DNA of 64,000 nt from Actinomycetota bacterium (GTDB taxonomy: Bacteria > Actinomycetota > Actinomycetes > S36-B12 > CAIYMF01). The notes beneath the pieces are model-generated. The model made no database searches, had not been told where the DNA came from, and saw nothing but the letters and a program-made list of their open reading frames with translations. Below are positions 54,989-63,869 of this stretch, one piece after another. Position numbers and translations under genes: made by a program. The stretch spans positions 17,781 through 81,780 of the forward strand of contig JAPLAU010000015.1 of the NCBI GenBank assembly GCA_026393115.1, written 5' to 3'. Numbering within the stretch: position 1 is the first letter of the stretch; every line of letters starts with the position of its first letter.

Positions 54989-56220
54989 AGACACTGAACC
55001 CCGACGTGGTGATCGTGGGTGCGGGTCCGGCAGGTTTGACAGCGGCACGCCACCTTGCGACCACTGTCGATGTACTGGTGATTGAACGCGAGGAACAGGC
55101 CGGTGGAATTCCGCGGCACAGTGATCACATCGGCTATGGGTTGCGTGATCTACATCGGGTGATGACTGGTCCGCAGTACGCGCGGCGCTTGGTCGAACGC
55201 GCCCGTGATGCGGGGGTTGATCTGCGCACCGGTTCGATGGTGACGCGTTGGCGCGGTGACCGCATGCTCGAGGCAACGACACCTGAGGGAATCGTGCGGG
55301 TGGAAGCATCGGCGGTACTTCTTGCCACGGGTGCTCGTGAACGCTCACGCGCCGCTCGCATGATTCCGGGCGACCGAGCCGCCGGAGTGATGACCACCGG
55401 CCAACTGCAGTCGACGGTTCACTTGTTGCATCGTCCGGTAGGAACCCGCGCTGTCGTCGTGGGATCGGAACTGGTGAGTTGGTCGGCTGTGCTCACCTTG
55501 CGCCAGGCAGGGTGCGCGACCGTACTCATGACCACGACGCACCAGCGGCCCGAGTCGTACGCAGCGTTCAACCTTGCCGGACGTGCACTCCTGCGAGTTC
55601 CGGTGGCAACCCGTACTCGTGTCACGCGCATCATCGGGCGTGAGCGAGTGCGGGCAGTTGAGGTCGAGGATCTCGCTACCGGCATTCGACGTGAGGTTGC
55701 CTGCGACACCGTCATTCTCACCGGTGAGTGGGCGCCCGACAGTGAATTGGCTCGTGCCCACGACCTCGCAATCGATCACGCCCATGGCGGCCCGCTGATT
55801 GACACAGCGCAACGAACCAGCGCACCGGGTGTGTTTGCCGCTGGCAACCTGTGTCACCCCGTCGATACAGCCGATGTAGCGGCGCTCGATGGCGCGGCGG
55901 CTGCCGTCGAGATTGTTCGGTGGCTGCAGGGTGTGCGGCCTTCGATGCGGGCCGTGCGACTCACCGTCGACGCCCCACTGCGGTGGGTGTCACCCGGTCT
56001 GATTCGGCCAGGTGACCCTGCCGCACCGCGCGAACGTCTGGTGTTGTGGGCCGACGAAACTCGGTCGCGACCCCGCATCACTGTTCGCCAAGGCGCGGAC
56101 ATCCTCACCCAACGCACGGTGAACTGGCCCATGTCACCCGGGCGGGCATTCCGATTGCCTTGGTCGGTGCTGTCAGGCGTCGACCCGCGCGGGGTCGACG
56201 TGACGATCAGCGTGCGCTAA
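54985..56220 (+). CDS. NAD(P)/FAD-dependent oxidoreductase, partner of the GlpA-like protein
   Basis: A 411-residue flavoprotein. VIVGAGPAGLTAARHLA (9-25) binds FAD, GTRAVVVGSELVSWSAVLTL is a second nucleotide-binding region, and GVFAAGNLCHPVDTADVAALDG is the C-terminal FAD motif. In glycerol clusters of the Thermotoga type, a kinase, a GlpA-like protein, such an oxidoreductase and a DUF1667 protein occur together; the last is absent here. It probably passes electrons between the GlpA-like subunit and NAD(P) or another carrier. Confidence 0.87.
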   Translation: MKTLNPDVVIVGAGPAGLTAARHLATTVDVLVIEREEQAGGIPRHSDHIGYGLRDLHRVMTGPQYARRLVERARDAGVDLRTGSMVTRWRGDRMLEATTPEGIVRVEASAVLLATGARERSRAARMIPGDRAAGVMTTGQLQSTVHLLHRPVGTRAVVVGSELVSWSAVLTLRQAGCATVLMTTTHQRPESYAAFNLAGRALLRVPVATRTRVTRIIGRERVRAVEVEDLATGIRREVACDTVILTGEWAPDSELARAHDLAIDHAHGGPLIDTAQRTSAPGVFAAGNLCHPVDTADVAALDGAAAAVEIVRWLQGVRPSMRAVRLTVDAPLRWVSPGLIRPGDPAAPRERLVLWADETRSRPRITVRQGADILTQRTVNWPMSPGRAFRLPWSVLSGVDPRGVDVTISVR

Positions 56221-56236
56221 GTGGTCCTTCGTGTAG

Positions 56237-56264
56237 GGCACCCGGCTATCGACTGCGGGGTGCC
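56237..56264. terminator. Hairpin after the glp-like operon
   Basis: GGCACCC and GGGTGCC form a seven-base-pair stem with a 14-base loop, 17 bases after the operon stop. There is no T-run. It lies in a convergent intergenic region with the larger repeat at 56281-56325. Confidence 0.45.
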
Positions 56265-56280
56265 TGCGCGGAGCGGCCAT

Positions 56281-56325
56281 TCTCTGGGCAAATTGGCACG
56301 TTAAACGCACCGTTTTGCCCAGAGA
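56281..56325. terminator. Perfect 12-base inverted repeat between convergent genes
   Basis: TCTCTGGGCAAA and TTTGCCCAGAGA are exact inverted copies with a 21-base loop. It is the strongest hairpin in the window, 18 bases past the end of the ClC gene on its strand. A bidirectional terminator is the simplest reading. Confidence 0.6.
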
Positions 56326-56343
56326 TTGCCCTAGTCGGTGCTG

Positions 56344-57669
56344 TCAGGCGATCTTTACTGGAATCGCGACATCTCCGCGTTTGGCGTCGTAGCGGTCGAG
56401 TGCGGTGCGCGCTATGAATCCGATGACGGCGCCAATGATGGCCAGGGGCGTGACAGCGCCGCCGGCTGAACTGATCAGCAGTACGCCGAGCATCGTTCCG
56501 GTGAATGGCAGTTTGGTCATGGCAGCGGTGGTTGCGGCGATGCCGACAGCGGCCATCCCGGGCAGGGAGAGGTCGGGCACGATCAGTGACGCCATCGTTC
56601 CGATAGTGAATCCGAGGAAGACGGCGGGGAAGATGGGTCCACCGCGGAAACCGCCACCGAGAGCCAATCCATAGGCAATGAATTTCGCGACGAGGATGAC
56701 TAGCAGGGTGCCCACCGACGTAATTCCCAGAATGGTCGGCATCGCCTCTTGGCCGGAGAAGAGTACGGTCTCGTAGCCCTCCCCGGTGATCATGTGAGCG
56801 CCGATGGCGAGCAGTGCGGTAACGATAGCTACCGCGAACAGAATGGGTGTCGGGCGTTTCTTGCTCGCATCGTTCACCCGCTCACCGAGTTCACGTGCGA
56901 TGAGTGCCACGATTGTGGCGATGACGCCGATGACCAACCCGCCCACGATGTCGGCGGCGGTGAGTCCGGGGAAGGCAGGAAGTCCGGGCAGGGCCAGCGA
57001 GTGAGTGCCCAGGCCCGACCAGCGGCCGAGTCCGATCTGAACGATGTACCCCGAACCGAGGGCGACCAGAACAGGCAGCAATGCGGCTGCGGGCAGTGGT
57101 CCGAGTGCGGCGAACTCGAGAATCATGAACGCGGTGATGAGTGGATTACCGAGGATTGCGCCGAGACCGGCGACGCCACCGAGCAGCATGCCCAGTTGCA
57201 CGGCCTGCGGGCCGCGTCCGCGCATCACGAACCCGCCGAGGGCCGTGCCGCACGCGATCAGGGGCGCCTCGGGACCCAACACCAATCCGAAGGCCAACGT
57301 GCCGAGGGCGGCGAGGGCCACCGAGGCAATCGTGCCGGGGCCAACATCGAAGTGGAAGCCGGTGATAGGGCTCGCACCCGTGTGGCCGGGCAGTTTCTGG
57401 GCGACGAGCACCACAATTGCGCCCACGAGTAGCGCCAGTAGGACGTACCACGATGCCGACTCACCAATTCCCAACTTCGCAGGAAGGTCGGTCCAGATCA
57501 GGGTCTGCAAGCTCGATTCGACGCCGAGGAAGAGCGATGCGGCGAGGGCACCGCCGATGCCGAGGAGCACTGAAATGAGCAGGAGGGGTCCGATCTTCTT
57601 GGTGAGATCGGTCATTGCCTCTGCATCGGTGGATTCAACATGCGCGGCGGATTCTGGGCCAGTGGTCAT
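56344..57669 (-). CDS. ClC family chloride channel/transporter
   Basis: A 441-residue ClC protein. GPEAPL (132-137) keeps the gating glutamate E134 of the GREGP filter motif, with A and P variants around it. AILGNPLITAFMILEFA and GGGFRGGPIFPAVFLGFTIG are the other selectivity-filter regions. About ten to twelve helices are predicted; no CBS domains. ATG 57667-57669 is preferred to a longer frame. Whether it is a channel or Cl-/H+ exchanger is not decided. Confidence 0.92.
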   Translation of the reverse strand: MTTGPESAAHVESTDAEAMTDLTKKIGPLLLISVLLGIGGALAASLFLGVESSLQTLIWTDLPAKLGIGESASWYVLLALLVGAIVVLVAQKLPGHTGASPITGFHFDVGPGTIASVALAALGTLAFGLVLGPEAPLIACGTALGGFVMRGRGPQAVQLGMLLGGVAGLGAILGNPLITAFMILEFAALGPLPAAALLPVLVALGSGYIVQIGLGRWSGLGTHSLALPGLPAFPGLTAADIVGGLVIGVIATIVALIARELGERVNDASKKRPTPILFAVAIVTALLAIGAHMITGEGYETVLFSGQEAMPTILGITSVGTLLVILVAKFIAYGLALGGGFRGGPIFPAVFLGFTIGTMASLIVPDLSLPGMAAVGIAATTAAMTKLPFTGTMLGVLLISSAGGAVTPLAIIGAVIGFIARTALDRYDAKRGDVAIPVKIA

Positions 57670-57770
57670 GAATACGGAGTGTAGGGGTCCTAGACTGCTT
57701 GTCGAGGGCGTACCGACGGTGCGCCACGAAAAAACAATCGCCGCTTGCGGCACCGAGAATCGGAGAACCT

Positions 57771-58145
57771 GTGGACGGGAATTTCCTCTATTCACTGATC
57801 GTGATCTTCTTCATGATCTGCTACTTCATGATCTTGTTCAGCGTCATTGTTGACCTTTTCCGCAACGACCAGATGAGCGGAATCTTGAAGGCAGTCTGGA
57901 TCATCCTGCTGATCTTCGTTCCGTTCCTGTCGCTCTTGGTCTACGTCATCGTTTACCACAAGGGCATGACCGACCGGAACGTCAAGTCCGCCGAGCAGTA
58001 CCAGCAGGCTCAGGCTGACTACGTGAAGTCTCTTGCCGGAAGTGGCAGCGCTGCTGACCAGATCGCCAAGGCTCAGGAACTGCTGAGCTCAGGCGCCATC
58101 AACCAAAGCGAGTTCGACTCGATGAAGGCCAAGGCACTCGCCTGA
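57771..58145 (+). CDS. PLDc_N and SHOCT domain small membrane protein
   Basis: A 124-residue protein with two hydrophobic helices (about 6-28 and 40-62), the latter ending VPFLSLLVYVIVYHKGMTDR as in PLDc_N domains. The C-terminal SHOCT motif is DQIAKAQELLSSGAINQSEF with DSMKAKALA. GTG 57771 follows GGAGAA. SHOCT tails usually mediate oligomerisation; the function is unknown. Confidence 0.87.
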   Translation: MDGNFLYSLIVIFFMICYFMILFSVIVDLFRNDQMSGILKAVWIILLIFVPFLSLLVYVIVYHKGMTDRNVKSAEQYQQAQADYVKSLAGSGSAADQIAKAQELLSSGAINQSEFDSMKAKALA

Positions 58146-58199
58146 CCTATCGCCCGTTTGGTCCTGCGGCACGAGCGTCGCGGGGTCGACACTGAATGT

Positions 58200-60023
58200 G
58201 TGTCTCGCATCAGGTCGGCAGTGGTCACCCTCGCGGTGACGGCTGTCGGCCTGATGTCATTAGCGGTCACGACACCGCAGTCGATCGCGGTAGAGCGAAG
58301 TCAAGTCACCGCCCAGTCAACCTCGGGCACCATCCGGCTTGCCATCACGGGACTATCGGCGAGCACCGCACCGCTGATGACGGTGACGGGTCCTGCCGGA
58401 TTCGCGCGAACGGTACGCGCGCGAAGCATCATGGTGCCGCGGTCCGGTACCTACCGCGTCACGGTGGGTGCTGTGCGCAGTGGCGTCTTCCTGTATCGCG
58501 CGTCGGTCGCGAGCCGCTCGGTCAACGTCGTCTCGGGCCGCACGGTGAGTCCCGCGTTCACGTATCGCCGCGTCGCTCCCGTGACAACAACCGGTCGCTA
58601 CGCACTGGGCACGTTCACCGGTGTCGAACTCTGGGTTGACCCGGTACACGGTTCGAACTCACGGGGCGGCCACACCCGCGCAACGGCATTGGCCACCGTC
58701 GGCGAAGCCTGGCGCCGCATTCCGATGTCGACGACGTTGACTACCGGATATCGCATCAATGTGGTGCGCGGAACGTATCCCGCATCTGTTCTCGTGAACT
58801 ATTGGGAAAATCGGTGGGGAACAGCGACCGCTCCGATCGTCATTCGCTCAGTCGACGGGAACCACGCCGCGCGATTCACCGGCGATATCAATGCCTACAA
58901 CGTGCGCCACTTCTACGTGATCGGTATTGACATCGTTCGGCCCGGTGACGCCTTTCACTGTGAGAAGTGCAGTTACGTCGTGCTGCGTAACATGCACTTA
59001 TCGGGTGTAGGTGGTGCGCACGAAACGGTGAAGGTCAATCAGAGTGACCACATCTACATCGAAGACTCCGACATTCACGGAGCTGACGACAACGCCATCG
59101 ATTTTGTTGCGGTCAACAAGGGGCACATTGTTGGCAACCGCATTCACGGAGCGCAGGACTGGTGCGCATACGCCAAGGGTGGCAGCGCGTCTATCTCGGT
59201 GATCGACAACGAGATCTTCGATTGCGGAACTGGCGGATTCACAGCGGGGCAGGGCACCGGATTCGAATTCATGGTGGCGCCCTACCTGCATTACGAGGCG
59301 TACGGAATTCGTGTAGTCGGCAATCTGATTCACGACACCGAAGGTGCCGGGCTGGGGGTTAACGGCGGATACAACGTGCTGATGGCGTTCAACACCTTGT
59401 ATCGCGTGGGGTCGCGCAGTCACGCTGTTGAGTTTGTCCAGGGTGGTCGCAGTTGTGATGCGGCCAATGCCGGTGACTCAACAACTCCCTGCGCCACTCG
59501 GCGCGCTGCTGGCGGCTGGGGAACCACCGACGCGGGCGGGCAGTGGATTCCCAATCGCCATATCTACTTCGTGAACAACGTGGTGGCAAACCCCCCGGGG
59601 TTCTCATCACAGTGGTCGCACTTCGATGTGCACTCGCCTGCCACTCCGCCGGCTGGAAGTGGGGTGTCGTCTCCGGCGCGCGCTGACGACGACTTAGTAA
59701 TCCGGGGCAACGTGTTCCTGAATGGAACCGGAAGCCTCGATCTCGGGATCAACTCCGATGCGTGCACCGACTCAAACCCCGGCTGCAACCCGACATACGT
59801 GCGCGCGCATAACGTGTTCGGACCATCAACGCGCGTCTTCCGTGATCCGGCGCACAGCGACTACCGATTGCTTGGCGGTTCCGCGCCGCTCCTCGCTGCC
59901 GCGGTGTCGGTTCCTGCTTTCGGCTGGGCAGATCGTCCTACGCGACCTGCCGTGCCGGTGTCGACGTGGACCGGTCCTGCGATTCCCACGCTGACGCATC
60001 CGGGGGCGTGGCGCATCGCGTAG
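58200..60023 (+). CDS. Secreted right-handed parallel beta-helix protein
   Basis: About 607 residues. A signal peptide (SRIRSAVVTLAVTAVGLMSLA) is followed by an N-terminal domain of about 120 residues, then a parallel beta-helix with short repeats such as FYVIGIDIVR, SYVVLRNMHLSGVGG, HIYIEDSDIHGADDNAI and IRVVGNLIHDTEG. This is the pectate-lyase/Disaggregatase-like fold; the opening WVDPVHGSNSRGGHTRATALATV is typical of such secreted proteins. The start GTG 58200 is chosen to place the signal peptide; a TTG 14 codons upstream is possible. Polysaccharide binding or cleavage is plausible but unproven. Confidence 0.85.
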   Translation: MSRIRSAVVTLAVTAVGLMSLAVTTPQSIAVERSQVTAQSTSGTIRLAITGLSASTAPLMTVTGPAGFARTVRARSIMVPRSGTYRVTVGAVRSGVFLYRASVASRSVNVVSGRTVSPAFTYRRVAPVTTTGRYALGTFTGVELWVDPVHGSNSRGGHTRATALATVGEAWRRIPMSTTLTTGYRINVVRGTYPASVLVNYWENRWGTATAPIVIRSVDGNHAARFTGDINAYNVRHFYVIGIDIVRPGDAFHCEKCSYVVLRNMHLSGVGGAHETVKVNQSDHIYIEDSDIHGADDNAIDFVAVNKGHIVGNRIHGAQDWCAYAKGGSASISVIDNEIFDCGTGGFTAGQGTGFEFMVAPYLHYEAYGIRVVGNLIHDTEGAGLGVNGGYNVLMAFNTLYRVGSRSHAVEFVQGGRSCDAANAGDSTTPCATRRAAGGWGTTDAGGQWIPNRHIYFVNNVVANPPGFSSQWSHFDVHSPATPPAGSGVSSPARADDDLVIRGNVFLNGTGSLDLGINSDACTDSNPGCNPTYVRAHNVFGPSTRVFRDPAHSDYRLLGGSAPLLAAAVSVPAFGWADRPTRPAVPVSTWTGPAIPTLTHPGAWRIA

Positions 60024-60072
60024 TCGGCATGGTCAGTTCGCCGTTCCACGTGCTGCCCACTAGCGTGACCGA

Positions 60073-61659
60073 ATGAGCAGTGTGCGTCGGTCCACGTGGG
60101 TCTATGCCCTTATCGCCCTGCTGCTGACGATTCCTGCGACGATCGCCATCGCGCGCGCGGATTCAGGGCTCTGGCGCACCGAAATCACCGTGTCGGGCAT
60201 TCCAGTGACAGTCGTGGCCCCCGACGACGAGGAACTTCGACCAGGTGTTGTGGTCGTGCACGGCTTCGCGGGCTCATCGGAAATCATGGATCCGTTAGCC
60301 GTGGCGTTCGCTCGCGCTGGATACCGGGTGGCCATTCCGGACCTGCACGGGCACGGATCGAATGAGGCAGCGCTGCCCCTTGATTCGCAGGGGCGCGGCG
60401 ACCCCGCTGCTTTGCAGACCGATATCGCGACGGTTGTCGACTGGCTAGCCGCCCAACAGGGGGTCGATCCGCAGCAGATCGGTCTCGTTGGTCATTCAAT
60501 GGGTGCCGGAGCGGTCGTCGCATTTGCCGTAGCAGACGCACAGGGGGCTCACCGCATTCGCGGGACTGTGTCGTTGAGTCTGCCTAGTGCCGACGATGTT
60601 CCGGTTGGAAATCCTGCGGTTCCGCGCAATCTGCTGTTGATGTGGGGATCGGCCGAGCCGGCGCTGTTCACCAACGCTGGCGAGACCGCGCTTCATGCCG
60701 GGTATCCCGACGGGGTGGTCGGTCAGTCGTATGGAAGTGGCGCGGAAGGGACGGCGCGAGGAACGTTCGTGGTTCCGGGTGTTGAGCACATCGGCATTGT
60801 GTTTAGCTCGGTCACCGCTCAACAGTCCGTTGACTGGCTCGATGCCACCGTGGCGGTCGGATCGCCAGGACACACCGTCGCGCCAGACACCCGGGTGCTG
60901 TGGCTTCTCGTCCTACTTGCTGGTGCGATCGTGGGATTTGTGCCCCTCGCCCGCGCTGCTTTCGGCACTCCGGCGTTTCAGGAGCCGAGTGCGCGAGCTC
61001 CGATCACGCCCGCGGTATGGGTCGTTCCGACCGTGGTGGTGGCTGCACTCGTTGCCTCGATGGTTGGCGCCCTACTCGCCGGGCGTCGAGCGGTGCTGCC
61101 TCTGTCTGTCGCTGACTACACCGTGGTGTGGTTTGGCGTCGTTGGAATCGTGGCTGGTGTCATCGCGTGGCTGATCGGTCGTCGTCATCGTCCGAGCATC
61201 ACAGGTGACTTCGGGGGCGTGGGACGTCAGGTACTTGCCACTCTCGCGATGACCGCCTACGTCGTGGCGGTGTTGGCACTCGCATCCCAGCACACGTGGT
61301 CGGACTTCGCGTTGGTCGGCGGCCGCCGATGGGTGTTGCTCGTGTTCGAAGTGGCTCTGCTCGCGTTCTTCTGGGCCGACGAGCGACTCGTTGCACGTGC
61401 CAGTCGCCCGCGCCGAGCACTACTCGTGGCCGCCAATCGGGTGGTTGTGGTCGTGGCCCTGATCGTGGCTGTCAGCGTGTTTCATGCACCCGGTGTACTG
61501 ACTCTCTGGGTGCCGATCGTCGCCATCTTGTTTGTCGTGTTGGGAGTGTGCGGTTTCGTGGTGTCAGGCCTAACGCGTGAGCGGTGGGCACCGGCGGTCG
61601 TGCAGGCAATTCCACTCGCTTACTTGATGGCCACCGCCTTCCCGCTCATCTCTGGTTGA
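60073..61659 (+). CDS. Alpha/beta hydrolase with C-terminal membrane domain
   Basis: A 528-residue protein: an N-terminal helix (about 9-28), an alpha/beta-hydrolase domain (50-270) with VVHGFAGSS and nucleophile S142 in GHSMGAG, probable acid region LLMWGSAEPALF and H in GVEHIGIVF, then about eight membrane helices (275-525). The hydrolase domain probably lies outside the cell. The acyl, ester or peptide substrate is unknown. It follows the beta-helix gene by 49 bases. Confidence 0.86.
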   Translation: MSSVRRSTWVYALIALLLTIPATIAIARADSGLWRTEITVSGIPVTVVAPDDEELRPGVVVVHGFAGSSEIMDPLAVAFARAGYRVAIPDLHGHGSNEAALPLDSQGRGDPAALQTDIATVVDWLAAQQGVDPQQIGLVGHSMGAGAVVAFAVADAQGAHRIRGTVSLSLPSADDVPVGNPAVPRNLLLMWGSAEPALFTNAGETALHAGYPDGVVGQSYGSGAEGTARGTFVVPGVEHIGIVFSSVTAQQSVDWLDATVAVGSPGHTVAPDTRVLWLLVLLAGAIVGFVPLARAAFGTPAFQEPSARAPITPAVWVVPTVVVAALVASMVGALLAGRRAVLPLSVADYTVVWFGVVGIVAGVIAWLIGRRHRPSITGDFGGVGRQVLATLAMTAYVVAVLALASQHTWSDFALVGGRRWVLLVFEVALLAFFWADERLVARASRPRRALLVAANRVVVVVALIVAVSVFHAPGVLTLWVPIVAILFVVLGVCGFVVSGLTRERWAPAVVQAIPLAYLMATAFPLISG

Positions 61660-61711
61660 GGGGCTGTTGAGTTCGTCACATTGGGCCCTCTGGAAGCCCT
61701 TGCAGGGACCA

Positions 61712-61741
61712 TTGACCGCTTAGCGGCTCGTAAGTTAGGGC
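61712..61741 (+). promoter_or_regulatory. Candidate pckG promoter
   Basis: TTGACC (61712-61717) and TTAGGG (61735-61740) are spaced by 17 bases, about 55 bases before the pckG ATG. The -10 match is weak. The 136-base intergenic region shows no better candidate. Confidence 0.3.
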
Positions 61742-61795
61742 ATCCTTAGACGACGGTGCGCGCGACGTGCCCCCTACGACCGAAGGACCGCATCC

Positions 61796-63637
61796 ATGAG
61801 CCCCGAGCGAACCAGCATTCCTGGCCTTGAGAACCCGCCCACGCGCAACAAGAAGTTGCTCGAGTGGGTTGAGGAGGTTGCCGAACTCGCGCAGCCCGAT
61901 CGCATCGAATGGTGCGATGGATCACAGGCCGAATGGCAGCGCCTCACCTCGCTACTCGTCGAGGGAGGAACTTTCATTCCTCTCAACGCCGACAAGCGAC
62001 CCAACTCATTCCTCGCGCGCTCCGACCCCAGTGACGTCGCGCGTGTGGAAGACCGTACGTACATCTGCTCGCTGCGTGAAGAAGACGCCGGACCCACCAA
62101 CAACTGGGCCGACCCCACCGACATGCGCGGAACCCTCAAGGGCTTGTTTGCCGGTTCAATGCGCGGTCGCACCATGTACGTCGTTCCGTTCTCGATGGGT
62201 CCCCTTGGCTCGCGTATCTCTCAACTTGGTGTCGAGATCACTGACTCTCCCTATGTGGTCGTCAGCATGCGCATCATGACGCGCATGGGTCAGGCGGCTC
62301 TCGACCTCATCGGTGAAGACGGCGACTTCGTGCCGGCCGTTCACTCGGTGGGCTTCTCGCTCGTCGACGCCGACGGAAACGCACGCGATGACGTGAGTTG
62401 GCCGTGCAACAGCGAGAAGTACATCGTGCACTTCCCGGAAAGCCGCGAAATTTGGTCGTACGGTTCGGGCTACGGAGGCAATGCACTGCTTGGCAAGAAG
62501 TGCTTCGCGCTGCGCATCGCATCGGCGATGGCGCGCGATGAAGGCTGGCTCGCCGAGCACATGCTCATCCTCAAGCTCACTGCTCCTGACGGTGACGTGC
62601 GCTACATCTCCGCGGCGTTCCCATCGGCGTGTGGCAAGACCAACCTGGCCATGCTCGAGCCGAGCCTGCCCGGTTGGAAGGTTGAGACCGTTGGTGACGA
62701 CATCGCGTGGATGCGTTTCGGTGATGACGGTCGCTTGTACGCCATTAACCCCGAAGCCGGATTCTTCGGTGTGGCACCAGGTACTGGCATGCTCACCAAC
62801 GCCAACGCCATTCGTACACTCGGCGCCAACTGCATTTACACCAACGTTGCGCTCACTGACGATGGCGACATCTGGTGGGAGGGCCTGACCGATCAGGCTC
62901 CAGCGCACCTGATCGACTGGAAGGGCAACGACTGGACTCCCGAATCGGGCGAACTGTCGTCGCACCCCAATTCACGTTTCACGGCTCCTGCCTCGCAGTG
63001 CCCGTCGATTGCGCCCAACTGGGAAGACCCCGCAGGCGTGCCGATCTCAGCGATCCTGTTCGGCGGTCGTCGCGCCACCAACGTTCCGCTGGTCACTGAG
63101 TCGTTCGACTGGCAGCACGGGGTGTTCCTTGGTGCCACTGTGTCGTCGGAAACCACCGCGGCCGCCGTGGGAGAGATGGGCAAGTTGCGTCGCGACCCGT
63201 TCGCGATGTTGCCCTTCTGCGGCTACAACATGGCCGACTACTGGGGTCACTGGCTGTCGGTTGGTGCCTCCACCGATGCCGCGAAACTGCCGCTCATCTA
63301 CCAGGTCAACTGGTTCCGCAAGGATGCTGACGGGGCGTTCCTGTGGCCCGGATACGGCGAGAACTCGCGAGTGCTTGCATGGATCGTCGAGCGGCTCGAG
63401 GGCAAGGTCGAGGCCGTCGAGACACCTATCGGTCGACTTCCGTTGCCTGCCGACATCGACATCACCGGCCTTGACGTCACACCCGAGCAGCTGGCCGAAT
63501 TGTTCGCGGTTGACCCGGCAACGTGGGTGACCGAAGCCGACCTCACCGAGGAGTACTTCGGACTCTTTGGCGACCACGTACCAGCGTCGCTGCGGCTACA
63601 ACTCACCGAACTGCGCGCACGCCTCGCCTCCGCCTGA
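61796..63637 (+). CDS. pckG: Phosphoenolpyruvate carboxykinase (GTP)
   Basis: A 613-residue GTP-dependent PEPCK, the standard length; it converts oxaloacetate and GTP to PEP, CO2 and GDP for gluconeogenesis. [13 protein letters not shown] contains the P-loop ACGKTN (278-283) with the reactive C279. [20 protein letters not shown] binds metal and substrate, and [23 protein letters not shown] is a guanine-site region. AAGGA precedes the ATG. It fits a strain growing on fatty acids, amino acids and other non-sugar carbon, as the rest of the window suggests. Confidence 0.97.
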   Translation: MSPERTSIPGLENPPTRNKKLLEWVEEVAELAQPDRIEWCDGSQAEWQRLTSLLVEGGTFIPLNADKRPNSFLARSDPSDVARVEDRTYICSLREEDAGPTNNWADPTDMRGTLKGLFAGSMRGRTMYVVPFSMGPLGSRISQLGVEITDSPYVVVSMRIMTRMGQAALDLIGEDGDFVPAVHSVGFSLVDADGNARDDVSWPCNSEKYIVHFPESREIWSYGSGYGGNALLGKKCFALRIASAMARDEGWLAEHMLILKLTAPDGDVRYISAAFPSACGKTNLAMLEPSLPGWKVETVGDDIAWMRFGDDGRLYAINPEAGFFGVAPGTGMLTNANAIRTLGANCIYTNVALTDDGDIWWEGLTDQAPAHLIDWKGNDWTPESGELSSHPNSRFTAPASQCPSIAPNWEDPAGVPISAILFGGRRATNVPLVTESFDWQHGVFLGATVSSETTAAAVGEMGKLRRDPFAMLPFCGYNMADYWGHWLSVGASTDAAKLPLIYQVNWFRKDADGAFLWPGYGENSRVLAWIVERLEGKVEAVETPIGRLPLPADIDITGLDVTPEQLAELFAVDPATWVTEADLTEEYFGLFGDHVPASLRLQLTELRARLASA

Positions 63638-63646
63638 GTGAGGCGG
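63630..63646 (+). terminator. Hairpin at the pckG stop codon
   Basis: CCGCCT-GAGTG-AGGCGG is a six-base-pair stem spanning the TGA stop (63635-63637), followed by G-rich DNA. It may work together with the GGAAAGG/CCTTTCC hairpin at 63661-63697. Confidence 0.35.
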
Positions 63647-63660
63647 GGGCGCGGGGGAGC

Positions 63661-63697
63661 GGAAAGGTGCCGCGGAGCGGTGCCGCGGAGCCTTTCC
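63661..63697 (+). terminator. Hairpin with internal 13-base tandem repeat downstream of pckG
   Basis: GGAAAGG (63661-63667) and CCTTTCC (63691-63697) form a seven-base-pair stem. The loop is built from two adjacent copies of GGTGCCGCGGAGC (63666-63678, 63679-63691). A transcription terminator is likely; the tandem duplication may be recent. Confidence 0.5.
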
Positions 63698-63869
63698 AGG
63701 GGCATCTTTGGTCAATCGATGACCGATTCGGGGTTCTTCGGTCAAGAAGTGCCCGCGAGCGGGGTCACACCCGGCGCACCGAGGCCCGGTCGTACGCGGC
63801 GAGGTCAAGTCATACCCGGTCAGGTCCGGCCTGTTTGCACCCTTATGCCAAGTCACCTTTTGACGGTGG

